From contig NZ_BORW01000031.1 in the NCBI RefSeq assembly GCF_018333375.1, positions 1 to 64,000 of the forward strand: 64,000 nt of DNA, given 5' to 3'. The translations under genes and the position numbers were made by a program. Shown here in pieces: positions 1 through 7,192 of the stretch (positions within the stretch are counted from its first letter, which is position 1; each line of letters begins with the position of its first letter). The stretch comes from Paenibacillus cookii. GTDB taxonomy: Bacteria; Bacillota; Bacilli; Paenibacillales; Paenibacillaceae. The notes under the pieces are model-generated. The model did not search any database. It was given only the letters and a program-made list of their open reading frames with translations, and was not told where the DNA came from.

Positions 1-66
1 TAGGTTGGAGGTGGAAGTGCAGCAATGCATGGAGCTGACCAATACTAATCGGTCGAGGGCTTATCC
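1..66 (+). rRNA. 23S rRNA, 3' end only
   Basis: The first ~66 bases match the conserved 3' terminus of bacterial 23S rRNA: the GGTGGAAG segment, then GGAGCTGACCAATACTAATC and GGTCGAGGGCTTATCC, as in Bacillus 23S ends. The gene begins upstream of the window. The exact 3' end is estimated to a few bases. Confidence 0.93.
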
Positions 67-364
67 TAAAAAGTACCCCAAAAAGTGAAGCTTAGGCTTC
101 GCGGTTCAATCCGAATACTTTTCGGGGGCCCGGAACAAAAACCGGGAAATGCTACGGAAAATAAAACGCAAAACGTTTCGTATCTAGTTTTCAGGGAGTC
201 AAAACAACTTTTTGAAGCTCAAGTGGTTTCGAAGGGCAAGTATGACTTTCGGCATTTGGCGATGCCGATTCCTGTACATATCGTATTGGAATTCAATCGT
301 CAATCAAGATGAAGCGAATTTCACAAACGATTTTGAAGCTGCGATGTTGCAGCGAAAAATCCCG
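67..364 (+). other. 23S-5S spacer
   Basis: This spacer of about 300 bp separates 23S from 5S rRNA. It holds short hairpins (for example GAAGCTTAGGCTTCGC near 86-102) probably used in rRNA processing. The ORFs that cross it run into rRNA and tRNA and are not credible genes. Confidence 0.75.
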
Positions 365-481
365 TTTGGTGGCGATGGCGGAGGGGTTCCACGCGTACCC
401 ATCCCGAACACGACCGTTAAGCCCTCCAGCGCCGATGGTACTTGGACCGAAGGGTCCTGGGAGAGTAGGACGCTGCCAAGC
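365..481 (+). rRNA. rrf: 5S rRNA
   Basis: About 117 nt with the terminal stem TTTGGTGGC / GCTGCCAAGC, the CCCATCCCGAACACG loop and the AGCGCCGATGGTA and GAGAGTAGGACGC segments typical of Firmicute 5S rRNA. It lies between 23S rRNA and the tRNA cluster. Confidence 0.95.
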
Positions 482-520
482 GGAAACCACATCCTTTGTG
501 GTTATTTTTTTGCGAAACGT

Positions 521-593
521 TCCCCGATAGCTCAGTCGGTAGAGCACTCGACTGTTAATCGAGTTGTCACAGGTTCGAGTCCTGTTCGGGGAG
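521..593 (+). tRNA. tRNA-Asn (GTT)
   Basis: Full cloverleaf: acceptor TCCCCGA/TCGGGGA, anticodon loop CTGTTAA, T loop GGTTCGAGTCC. The CCA end is not encoded (GTTGA follows), so it must be added after transcription. Confidence 0.96.
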
Positions 594-651
594 TTGAATT
601 CCAATAAAATGTTTGAATGCTGAAAGCAATCATCATTTTTGGACAAGACGC

Positions 652-743
652 GGAGAGGTGTCCGAGCTGGCCGAAGGAGCACGATTGGAAATCGTGTAGG
701 CGTCACAAGCGTCTCGAGGGTTCGAATCCCTCTCTCTCCGCCA
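652..743 (+). tRNA. tRNA-Ser (GGA)
   Basis: Class II tRNA with a long variable arm (GTAGGCGTCACAAGCGTCTC), acceptor GGAGAGG, anticodon loop TTGGAAA, and encoded CCA. Confidence 0.96.
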
Positions 744-766
744 GCATTTCAAACTTTACATATTAA

Positions 767-841
767 GGCCCGTTGGTCAAGGGGTTAAGACACCTCCCTT
801 TCACGGAGGTAACAGGGGTTCGAATCCCCTACGGGTCACCA
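767..841 (+). tRNA. tRNA-Glu (TTC)
   Basis: Acceptor GGCCCGT/ACGGGTC, anticodon stem-loop CCTCCCTTTCACGGAGG giving TTC, encoded CCA. Confidence 0.95.
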
Positions 842-893
842 TTACTTTCCCTTGATTGGGACGAGAATCCAGTCGGGTTCATAGAAAATTTAA

Positions 894-969
894 GGAGACT
901 TAGCTCAGCTGGGAGAGCATCTGCCTTACAAGCAGAGGGTCGGGGGTTCGATCCCCTCAGTCTCCACCA
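894..969 (+). tRNA. tRNA-Val (TAC)
   Basis: Acceptor GGAGACT/AGTCTCC, anticodon stem-loop CTGCCTTACAAGCAG giving TAC, encoded CCA. Confidence 0.95.
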
Positions 970-1011
970 TTATTCCTCAAAGCGGGAAGCTTTCAGGATT
1001 CATAAAGGCCT

Positions 1012-1088
1012 GGAACCGTGGTGTAGAGGCCTAACATGCCTGCCTGTCACGCAGGAGATCGCGGGTTCGAATCCCGTCGGTTCCGCCA
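1012..1088 (+). tRNA. tRNA-Asp (GTC)
   Basis: Acceptor GGAACCG/CGGTTCC, anticodon stem-loop CCTGCCTGTCACGCAGG giving GTC, encoded CCA. Confidence 0.95.
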
Positions 1089-1124
1089 TTATTGTTCTCT
1101 AGCATCATCTTACTCAATCATTGC

Positions 1125-1200
<76 letters not shown>

Positions 1201-1211
1201 GAATTGCATAT

Positions 1212-1288
1212 GGCGGTCGTGGCGAAGGGGTTAACGCACCGGATTGTGGCTCCGGCATTCGTGGGTTCAAGTCCCATCGATCGCCCCA
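1212..1288 (+). tRNA. tRNA-His (GTG)
   Basis: Anticodon loop TTGTGGC. The extra 5' G (position -1) faces discriminator C, the eight-pair acceptor stem diagnostic of tRNA-His. CCA is encoded. Confidence 0.95.
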
Positions 1289-1302
1289 TTTATCCTAACT
1301 AT

Positions 1303-1377
1303 TGGGGATTAGCCAAGCGGTAAGGCAACGGACTTTGACTCCGTCATGCATAGGTTCGAATCCTATATCCCCAGCCA
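1303..1377 (+). tRNA. tRNA-Gln (TTG)
   Basis: Acceptor TGGGGAT/ATCCCCA, anticodon loop CTTTGAC giving TTG, encoded CCA. Confidence 0.95.
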
Positions 1378-1396
1378 TTTTACTCAAGGCAATTAC

Positions 1397-1472
1397 GAGC
1401 CATTAGCTCAGTTGGTAGAGCACCTGACTTTTAATCAGGGTGTCGAAGGTTCGAGTCCTTCATGGCTCACCA
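1397..1472 (+). tRNA. tRNA-Lys (TTT)
   Basis: Acceptor GAGCCAT/ATGGCTC, anticodon loop CTTTTAA giving TTT, encoded CCA. Confidence 0.95.
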
Positions 1473-1483
1473 GTTTTTCAATT

Positions 1484-1567
1484 GCGCGTGTGGCGGAATT
1501 GGCAGACGCACTAGACTTAGGATCTAGCGTCTTTGACGTGGGGGTTCAAGTCCCTCCACGCGCACCA
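1484..1567 (+). tRNA. tRNA-Leu (TAG)
   Basis: Class II tRNA: acceptor GCGCGTG/CACGCGC, anticodon stem-loop CTAGACTTAGGATCTAG giving TAG, variable arm CGTCTTTGACG, encoded CCA. Confidence 0.95.
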
Positions 1568-1574
1568 TGAATAT

Positions 1575-1649
1575 GCGGACGTGGCTCAGCGGTAGAGCAT
1601 CGCCTTGCCAAGGCGAGGGTCGCGGGTTCGATTCCCGTCGTCCGCTCCA
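1575..1649 (+). tRNA. tRNA-Gly (GCC)
   Basis: Acceptor GCGGACG/CGTCCGC, anticodon stem-loop TCGCCTTGCCAAGGCGA giving GCC, encoded CCA. Confidence 0.95.
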
Positions 1650-1670
1650 TTTAACTGTTTACCTTCTTTT

Positions 1671-1744
1671 CGGGATGTAGCTCAGCTTGGTAGAGCACCT
1701 GGTTTGGGACCAGGGGGTCGCATGTTCGAATCGTGTCATCCCGA
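1671..1744 (+). tRNA. tRNA-Pro (TGG)
   Basis: Acceptor CGGGATG/CATCCCG, anticodon stem-loop CCTGGTTTGGGACCAGG giving TGG. CCA is not encoded (ATCT follows). Confidence 0.94.
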
Positions 1745-1762
1745 TCTCTTTCCTTTTTTCGC

Positions 1763-1836
1763 GCGGGTGTAGTTCAATGGTAGAACTCCAGCCTTCCAAG
1801 CTGGTAGCGTGGGTTCGATTCCCATCACCCGCTCCA
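1763..1836 (+). tRNA. tRNA-Gly (TCC), last tRNA of the cluster
   Basis: Acceptor GCGGGTG/CACCCGC, anticodon stem-loop CCAGCCTTCCAAGCTGG giving TCC, encoded CCA. Its last 19 bases belong to a 63-bp sequence repeated exactly downstream. Confidence 0.95.
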
Positions 1837-1880
1837 TATAGATTTAAAACAAACACGCCGAAGGGCGTTTTTTTGTTATA
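1818..1880 (+). repeat. 63-bp direct repeat, copy 1 (tRNA-Gly 3' end plus terminator)
   Basis: Starts in the T arm of tRNA-Gly(TCC), runs through the CCA end and includes the terminator hairpin. The identical sequence recurs at 2027-2089. Tail-of-tRNA repeats are the usual trace of tRNA-directed integration. Confidence 0.9.
1853..1875 (+). terminator. Intrinsic terminator of the rRNA/tRNA operon
   Basis: Stem ACGCC / GGCGT with a small GAAG loop followed by seven T residues, 17 nt past the last tRNA. Confidence 0.9.
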
Positions 1881-2026
1881 TGGAGGCGTGTGGGGAAGAA
1901 GAAGCCACGCAGCGTGGGTGCGACCGTCCGTGAAAGCTTCTTTGAGAATGTCCCGATCAGGACGCGCGTCAACATCAACCTCTAGGTGCGAGCCGCAGGC
2001 TCGCCTTTTAAATCGAGATGTTGAGT
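1881..2026. other. 146-bp segment between the tRNA-Gly repeats
   Basis: No gene is visible. It contains the hairpin CCACGCAGCGTGG (1904-1916), a terminator-like hairpin GCGAGCC-GCA-GGCTCGC followed by TTTT (about 1989-2009), and an outer 8-bp inverted repeat TCAACATC (1969-1976) / GATGTTGA (2017-2024) enclosing that hairpin. It may be the remnant of an inserted element. Confidence 0.6.
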
Positions 2027-2089
2027 ATTCCCATCACCCGCTCCATATAGATTTAAAACAAACACGCCGAAGGGCGTTTTTTTGTTATA
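2027..2089 (+). repeat. 63-bp direct repeat, copy 2 (orphan tRNA-Gly 3' end)
   Basis: Exact copy of 1818-1880. It carries only the last 19 bases of tRNA-Gly (T arm through CCA) plus the terminator, with no 5' part of a tRNA, so it cannot make a functional tRNA. The 177 bases from here to the next gene show nothing else clear. Confidence 0.9.
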
Positions 2090-2266
2090 AAGCAATCCAT
2101 TCAGGTTCTCCCGGTTTTTGGATATTTCCTGGTGCAACCGCCGCCTCAAAAAATGATGACCGGAATAATCATATAAAAGGAAGGGTATGATTTTCGAAAA
2201 CAGAACGGCCTGGCCTGAGAAATTCTGAGGATAGTAAGCGGTTTGCACGAAAAGGAGGTCATCCGA

Positions 2267-2992
2267 ATGAAAAAAGTGTGGATCGATGCCGGACATGGCG
2301 GCAAAGATTCGGGGGCTACCGGAAATGGTTTGCAGGAAAAGGATGTTGTTCTTGCGCTAGCATTAGCCATTAAAAAGCGTTTGGATTCGGAATATGAGGA
2401 TGTACAGGCATTGTTATCCCGAAGCACGGACGTGTTTGTCGAACTGAAGGACCGGACCGGCCAGGCTAACGCCGCGGGCGCAGATCTTCTGATTAGCGTT
2501 CATTGCAATGCGGGAGGCGGCTCGGGCGGTTTTGAATCTTATCGTTATACGTCGGCATCGGCAGCGACGGTGAAGCTCCAAAACCTGCTCCATACGGAAA
2601 TCATGGCTGGGTTGAAACCTTTTGGCGTCGCGGATCGAGGGCAAAAGACCGGGAACCTGCACATGTGCCGCGAGAGCCGGATGCCGGCCGTTTTGACGGA
2701 AAACTTATTCATCGATGTCGCGTCCGATGCCGCCAAGCTTAAACAGCCGGCCGTGATGGAGGCGATCGTAAGCGGGCATGTCCTCGGAATCGCAAAATAT
2801 TTGGGGCTGAAAAAGAAAGAGACTCCCGCCCCGGACGGCCCCGAAGTAACCGTAATCGCCAATGGCAAAACGCTGAGCGGCGCCAAGCTGGAGGATGGGG
2901 TAGTCACGGTGCCTCTGCGTGCAATTGCCGAAGCCTTAGGGGCGAACCTTACATGGGACAATCAGACGAAAACGGCTACCATTACGAAATAA
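2267..2992 (+). CDS. N-acetylmuramoyl-L-alanine amidase with C-terminal copper-amine-oxidase-N-like domain
   Basis: Predicted zinc amidase (Amidase_3 fold) that cuts the bond between N-acetylmuramic acid and L-alanine in peptidoglycan. The zinc and active-site regions are visible: DAGHGGKDSGA near the N-terminus, SVHCNA in the middle and LTENLFID with the catalytic Glu. After about residue 190 comes a short module (VTVIANGKTLSGAKLEDG, then VPLRAIAEALGA) like the stalk domain seen in many Paenibacillus exported proteins. The start at 2267 follows a perfect AAAGGAGGT at 2251-2259 with 7-nt spacing; an in-frame ATG at 2243 lacks one. No signal peptide is seen, which is common for phage or spore-type amidases. 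It stands alone next to the tRNA-Gly repeat, so a mobile-element origin is possible but unproven. Confidence 0.9.
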   Translation: MKKVWIDAGHGGKDSGATGNGLQEKDVVLALALAIKKRLDSEYEDVQALLSRSTDVFVELKDRTGQANAAGADLLISVHCNAGGGSGGFESYRYTSASAATVKLQNLLHTEIMAGLKPFGVADRGQKTGNLHMCRESRMPAVLTENLFIDVASDAAKLKQPAVMEAIVSGHVLGIAKYLGLKKKETPAPDGPEVTVIANGKTLSGAKLEDGVVTVPLRAIAEALGANLTWDNQTKTATITK

Positions 2993-3018
2993 ATTCATAC
3001 GTTTAATGCCTCGAATAT

Positions 3019-3050
3019 AAAAAAGGGCCGCTTTCCAAGCGCCCTTTTTT
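3019..3050 (+). terminator. Terminator between convergent genes
   Basis: AAAAGGGC, loop, GCCCTTTTTT. A-run and T-run flank the stem, so it may serve both the amidase gene and the minus-strand gene ending at 3105. Confidence 0.85.
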
Positions 3051-3104
3051 GCTTCTGAACCTATCCTGCCCCACTGCTATCCTGTTATAAACATTAACCT
3101 TGTT

Positions 3105-3692
3105 CTAACCCGTTTTTTTCACGAATTGCTTTTGTTTGGCCATCCCTTTGGCGGACAGCTGGTACACCGTGACGTCATAAACCCCGGTATGTCTTGCCGC
3201 ATTCGGATCCCGGTCAGGGTTCCATTTTAGATTTTCCCGCTCGATTTCCACCTGGATGGTGTTGGCCGAAAGAAATGTCGCATTGACGCCTACGCCGCCA
3301 AACGATTTTCTAAGAAAAACCTTTCCGTTCTTGTGCACCCCGACCACCTGGACCATGCTTCCGCCGGTAGCGCCCGACAGATACAGCAAAAATGTGTCTC
3401 CGCCGGATGCAACGGTAAATTGAACGGCGCCGCCCGTGTTGATCCAGGATTCGTCGGCTTCGCGCCATACTTTTTTTCCGTTCAGCTTGATGACCGGCAG
3501 GAATCCCAAGCCGTCCACGTTTTCTTTGTCAACGACGAGCCCGTTCAAAAGCTTCATGGGAAGCTTGGAGGCGTCCATGCCCAAATAAAGCTTGGGATAC
3601 GTTTTGGCCGCAGGCGGGTTCGATTTTGCCGAAACGCTGGCAGCAGGCAGCAGCAGGCAAAATATCAACACAATTGATAAGAGCTTTTTCAT
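3105..3692 (-). CDS. Secreted protein of unknown function
   Basis: A 195-residue protein with a clear signal peptide (MKKLLSIVLIFCLLLPAASVSA, cleavage after ASVSA). The mature part is rich in beta-prone segments (LYLGMDASKLPMKLLNG, LPVIKLNGKKVWRE, VQFTVASGGDTFLLYLSG) and ends with a basic KKTG tail. No catalytic motif is recognised. The minus-strand start is preceded by AGGATGGAG with suitable spacing. It is monocistronic, convergent with the amidase gene and divergent from the GH109-like gene. Its proline-rich N-terminus and the LNGKKVW motif recall copper-amine-oxidase-like stalk domains, but this is only a resemblance. Confidence 0.75.
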   Translation of the reverse strand: MKKLLSIVLIFCLLLPAASVSAKSNPPAAKTYPKLYLGMDASKLPMKLLNGLVVDKENVDGLGFLPVIKLNGKKVWREADESWINTGGAVQFTVASGGDTFLLYLSGATGGSMVQVVGVHKNGKVFLRKSFGGVGVNATFLSANTIQVEIERENLKWNPDRDPNAARHTGVYDVTVYQLSAKGMAKQKQFVKKTG

Positions 3693-3815
3693 CCGTGTTT
3701 CTCCATCCTTCTCACGATGTTGTCGTTCATGAACCTCAGCCCCAAATTATACCATACCCATCCATCATTCATCTACCAAATATCATCAAATGATCACAGG
3801 GTAAAAATATGAATA

Positions 3816-3844
3816 TTGACAGATCATAGGAAACGGGGGAATAT
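3816..3844 (+). promoter_or_regulatory. Candidate sigma-A promoter for the Gfo/Idh gene
   Basis: TTGACA (3816-3821), 17-bp spacer, GAATAT (3839-3844). Downstream in the leader a 12-bp direct repeat CATAGATTCATA occurs at 3860-3871 and 3879-3890. Confidence 0.6.
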
Positions 3845-3908
3845 CAGAGTGAAAAGAATCATAGATTCATAATCAAAACATAGATTCATATCCTTTGGGG
3901 AGGCTGCG

Positions 3909-5105
3909 ATGAAAAACAAAGTGAAAGTCGGCGTAATCGGTCTCGGTGCCCGCGGCATGGGATTATTGACGGGCGTTATTTTGCATATGGACGACGTCGA
4001 GGTCGTGGCGGTTTGCGACAAATACGAGGACCGCGGCGAAGCCGCAGCGAAAGCGGTTGCAGAAAAGGGCGGCGCACGTCCTTTCGTGACGCGGGATTAC
4101 CGGGACGTGATGGCGCTTGGCGATATCGACGCGGTCGTCATCGGCGCTTCGTGGGCCGACCATATCGATATTGCGGTGGCCGCGATGGAAGCCGGCATTT
4201 ATGCGGCATGCGAGGTAGGCGGGGCTTATTCCGTCCAGGAATGCTGGAAGCTTGTCGAAGCGTACGAACGCACCCGGGTGCCCTGCATGATCATGGAAAA
4301 CTGCTGCTACGGCCGGGACGAAATGATGGTGCTCAACATGGTGAAGCAGGGCGTGCTGGGCGACATCGTACATTGCGCCGGCGGCTACCATCACGATCTG
4401 CGAAGCGAAATTGCCTTTGGAAAAGAAAACCGCCATTACCGCTTGAACAATTACATCCATCGCAATTGCGAAAACTATCCTACGCATGAAATCGGGCCGA
4501 TCGCCCGCATTCTGAACATCAACCACGGGAACCGCATGGTTTCGCTGGTATCGATGGCTTCCAAGGCAAAAGGCATGCAGGAGTATGTCCGCAAGGAAAA
4601 AAGCGATGATGCCGAGCTGATGCAAACGGAATTCCTGCAGGGCGATATCGTGACGACCGTCATTAAATGCGCGCATGGCGAAACGATCACGATTACGCTC
4701 GATACGACGCTGCCGCGTTATTATTCCCGGGGATTCACCGTCCGCGGTACGAAAGGCATGTACATGGAGGACAACCATTCGATTTATTTGGACGGCGTGC
4801 ATGACGACTTCCATATGGGATGGAAACCCCAGTGGGGCAACGTGGAGCAATTCAGGGAACAATACGAGCATCCGGTATGGAAAAAATATATCGAAGAAGG
4901 CGTCAAAGGCGGCCATGACGGGATGGACTGGCTTGTGTTCAAAGATTTTTTCGAAAGCGTGAAACAAGGGACCGAAACGCCGCTGGACGTATACGACATG
5001 GCCGCTTGGATGTGCATCTCCGCTTTGTCCGAAGAATCGATCGCTTTGGGAGGACATCCGGTGGCGATTCCGGACTTCACCAACGGCAAATGGATGAATC
5101 GTTAA
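3909..5105 (+). CDS. Gfo/Idh/MocA-family protein, GH109-like (NAD-dependent glycosidase type)
   Basis: A 398-residue protein with an N-terminal Rossmann fold (VGVIGLGARGMG) and an alpha/beta C-terminal domain. Instead of the usual EKP motif it has YAACEVGGAYSVQECWKLV, followed by MIMENCCYGRDEMMVLNMVKQG, GGYHHDLR, NYPTHEIGPIARILNINHGNR and SMASKAKG. This series matches the GH109 branch (NAD-dependent alpha-N-acetylgalactosaminidases), which use transient hydride transfer to cleave glycosides, rather than simple dehydrogenases. Unlike several secreted GH109 enzymes it has no Tat or Sec signal, so it probably acts on imported sugars in the cytoplasm. The ATG follows GGGGAGG. It sits about 100 bp upstream of the WrbA gene, possibly co-transcribed. 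The substrate cannot be read from sequence. Confidence 0.85.
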   Translation: MKNKVKVGVIGLGARGMGLLTGVILHMDDVEVVAVCDKYEDRGEAAAKAVAEKGGARPFVTRDYRDVMALGDIDAVVIGASWADHIDIAVAAMEAGIYAACEVGGAYSVQECWKLVEAYERTRVPCMIMENCCYGRDEMMVLNMVKQGVLGDIVHCAGGYHHDLRSEIAFGKENRHYRLNNYIHRNCENYPTHEIGPIARILNINHGNRMVSLVSMASKAKGMQEYVRKEKSDDAELMQTEFLQGDIVTTVIKCAHGETITITLDTTLPRYYSRGFTVRGTKGMYMEDNHSIYLDGVHDDFHMGWKPQWGNVEQFREQYEHPVWKKYIEEGVKGGHDGMDWLVFKDFFESVKQGTETPLDVYDMAAWMCISALSEESIALGGHPVAIPDFTNGKWMNR

Positions 5106-5206
5106 TCCCCGGCAACATGAACCGTGAACGTTAGGCGGAGAATACTTTAATTCCTTCTTTGGCAGAATAAAACCTATCCATATTCCACGAAAAAGGGGGA
5201 AATTCG

Positions 5207-5824
5207 ATGGCAAACGTAAACACGGCCATAATTTATTACAGCTCCGGCGGCACCAACTACCAGCTGGCGCAATGGGCTGCCGAAGGCGCAAAACAAGCGG
5301 GTTCCGAGGTCAAAGTGCTGAAAGTGGCCGAAACGGCGCCGCAATCGGCGATCGATTCCAATCCGGCCTGGAAAGCCAACCAGGAAGCGACGCAGCATAT
5401 TCCGGAAGCCAGCCTGGCCGACCTGGAATGGGCGGACGCGATCATTTTCAGCATCCCTACCCGTTTTGGCAACATGCCGGTGCAAATGAAACAATTCCTG
5501 GACCTGACCGGCGGGCTCTGGTTCCACGGCAAGCTGATGAACAAGGTCGTCAGCGCCATGGCTTCGGCGCAAAACCCGCATGGCGGCCAGGAAGAAACGA
5601 TCCTTTCCTTGTACACGAGCATGTACCACTGGGGAGCGATCATCGCGGCGCCGGGATATACCGATCCATCGCTTTTTGCGGCAGGCGGCAACCCCTACGG
5701 CACATCGGTTACGGTCGGCCAGGACGGAAAAATGATCGAGGACGTCAAGGAAGCCGTGTTGCATCAGGCAAAACGCACCGTAACCGTCGCCGATTGGGTG
5801 AAAACGGGTTTGGGCAAACCGTAA
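5207..5824 (+). CDS. wrbA: NAD(P)H:quinone oxidoreductase, WrbA-type flavodoxin-like protein
   Basis: A 205-residue flavodoxin-fold protein. The FMN phosphate loop is YYSSGGTNYQLAQW, the isoalloxazine region is IPTRFGNMPVQMKQFLDLTGGLWFHGKL, and the segment ASAQNPHGGQEETILSLYTSMYHWGAII is the WrbA hallmark. Family members reduce quinones by two electrons at the expense of NAD(P)H and protect against redox stress in the cytoplasm. The ATG is preceded by AAAGGGGGA. A terminator follows at 5867-5913. Length agrees with the family (about 200). Confidence 0.92.
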   Translation: MANVNTAIIYYSSGGTNYQLAQWAAEGAKQAGSEVKVLKVAETAPQSAIDSNPAWKANQEATQHIPEASLADLEWADAIIFSIPTRFGNMPVQMKQFLDLTGGLWFHGKLMNKVVSAMASAQNPHGGQEETILSLYTSMYHWGAIIAAPGYTDPSLFAAGGNPYGTSVTVGQDGKMIEDVKEAVLHQAKRTVTVADWVKTGLGKP

Positions 5825-5866
5825 TCCTAAACGCCGGATTCTTCGTTTTCCCCGAAAATTCGCAGC

Positions 5867-5913
5867 AAAAAAGGCTGGAACTTGGGATTGCAAATCTCAA
5901 GGCCAGCCTTTTT
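5867..5913. terminator. Bidirectional terminator
   Basis: Stem AAAAAGGCTGG / CCAGCCTTTTT with a secondary inner stem (CTTGGGA..TCTCAAG), between wrbA and the convergent minus-strand gene. Confidence 0.9.
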
Positions 5914-5946
5914 GTCGAGTATCGGAGCTCAGTTAAGAGACTCTCA

Positions 5947-7086
5947 TTATTGCACTTTTACGACGAGGGCATTGCTGATGAGGCGTCCGGGAGCCGTCAA
6001 ATATTTGCCGTTGTAGTACAGGCCGCTGGATGCGCCGCCGTCCAAATTCATCGCTTGGTAAGCGCCCGCTTGGCGCATGATTTCCGCGAGCTGCGGAATC
6101 GTCGCCCCGCCCGTCGTCAGCAAAATCAATTTATGGTCCTTGGTAATGCCGAGTGCGCTGCGTGCCCCGCCGCCCGTCAGTATCTTCGGATCTTTGAACC
6201 CTTCCTGCTTCACGTTCAGCGACACTTTGCCGTTAAGCAGCAGGCGCGGGCCGGCCTGAAGTCCTCCCTCGATGCGCCCTTGGTCGTACGCCGTCTTGAA
6301 AGACAAGCCGGAAATCAAGCTTGGAAGCTGGTTTTTGTCGTAAGCAAAAATGACCCGCTTGTCGCCCGGGCTTGCCATCTTAATGGCGCCTTTGCTTAAA
6401 ATGTAGCCGTAGGGGGCTTTGTAGCCGCCATTCGTGTAAGCGTCAAAAAAGGTGCCGTTGATCGCGACGGCCGCGCCGCTGCGTTTGGCGATGCTGCCGA
6501 GCGCTTCGACCTTGCCGGGCGTATTGCCCGCCAGCACCACGTCCAAATGAACTTTGGGATTCATCAGGTCGACGGTAACCGTCTGCGCGGCGATGGAACG
6601 GGAGCCGATTTTAAAAGTCTTCTTTTCGCTTACGACCGGCTTGGCTTCGGCTTTGCCGTTATTACGGATGACGACGGGCAGAACTTCCGACGAGCCGTTT
6701 GCGGCGATGGTGACGGCATTGCTGTCTTTCAGCCAGGCAAGCTTGTAGCCAAGCTCTTGGCTTACGAGCTGGGCAGGCACGTAGACGACCCCGTTGTCCC
6801 TGTACGGCGCATCCTGAAGGGAGACGGAGCGGCCATTGACGTCAGCTGTTTTTTGACCAAGGGTCATCGCTATTTTCGTGGAGCCGTGCGTGATTTCAAG
6901 CCGTTTTGCGGCGTCGTTCCACAGGATCTGATTCCCGTCAAAACCGTTAAGGAAACGGACGGGCAAAAAAGAATGGCTGGTTTTCGCATCCATGACGACG
7001 ACGTTCCGCGGCGGCGCCGATGCCAGCGCGGCAGGCATCATGCAGACGAATGCGAGCAGCAAAAACGCGATTGATCTTTTGAACAT
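5947..7086 (-). CDS. Secreted phosphodiester glycosidase (NAGPA/DUF2233) with copper-amine-oxidase-N domain
   Basis: A 379-residue exported protein. A signal peptide (MFKRSIAFLLLAFVCMMPAALA) precedes a stalk domain with LPVRFLNGF and VPAQLVSQELG, then a phosphodiester glycosidase domain. Visible motifs of that domain are AAVAINGTFFDAY, GYILSKG, the GGGARSALGITKD loop and the C-terminal AMNLDGGASSGLYYNG with RLISNALVV. This family includes the enzyme uncovering mannose-6-phosphate, and in bacilli cell-surface enzymes acting on phosphodiester-linked sugars. It probably works on wall glycopolymers outside the cell. It is monocistronic and transcribed toward the wrbA terminator. The substrate is unknown. 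Confidence 0.88.
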   Translation of the reverse strand: MFKRSIAFLLLAFVCMMPAALASAPPRNVVVMDAKTSHSFLPVRFLNGFDGNQILWNDAAKRLEITHGSTKIAMTLGQKTADVNGRSVSLQDAPYRDNGVVYVPAQLVSQELGYKLAWLKDSNAVTIAANGSSEVLPVVIRNNGKAEAKPVVSEKKTFKIGSRSIAAQTVTVDLMNPKVHLDVVLAGNTPGKVEALGSIAKRSGAAVAINGTFFDAYTNGGYKAPYGYILSKGAIKMASPGDKRVIFAYDKNQLPSLISGLSFKTAYDQGRIEGGLQAGPRLLLNGKVSLNVKQEGFKDPKILTGGGARSALGITKDHKLILLTTGGATIPQLAEIMRQAGAYQAMNLDGGASSGLYYNGKYLTAPGRLISNALVVKVQ

Positions 7087-7192
7087 ATGTGCTGTAATCC
7101 CCTTTTGTATGATCTATTCCTGCATGTGTAATATCGGAATAATCATGCTTTTGTTGAATAGGGGATAGGACTTTGTTTATATTAGCCGGAGG

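Noticed and set aside
1881..2266. Prophage or integrative element at the tRNA-Gly gene
   Set aside because: There is an att-like repeat and an amidase, but no integrase, repressor or structural genes. Only a scar is supported.
3963..5291. 442-codon minus-strand open frame
   Set aside because: Antisense shadow spanning the GH109-like gene and the start of wrbA; no recognisable domain.
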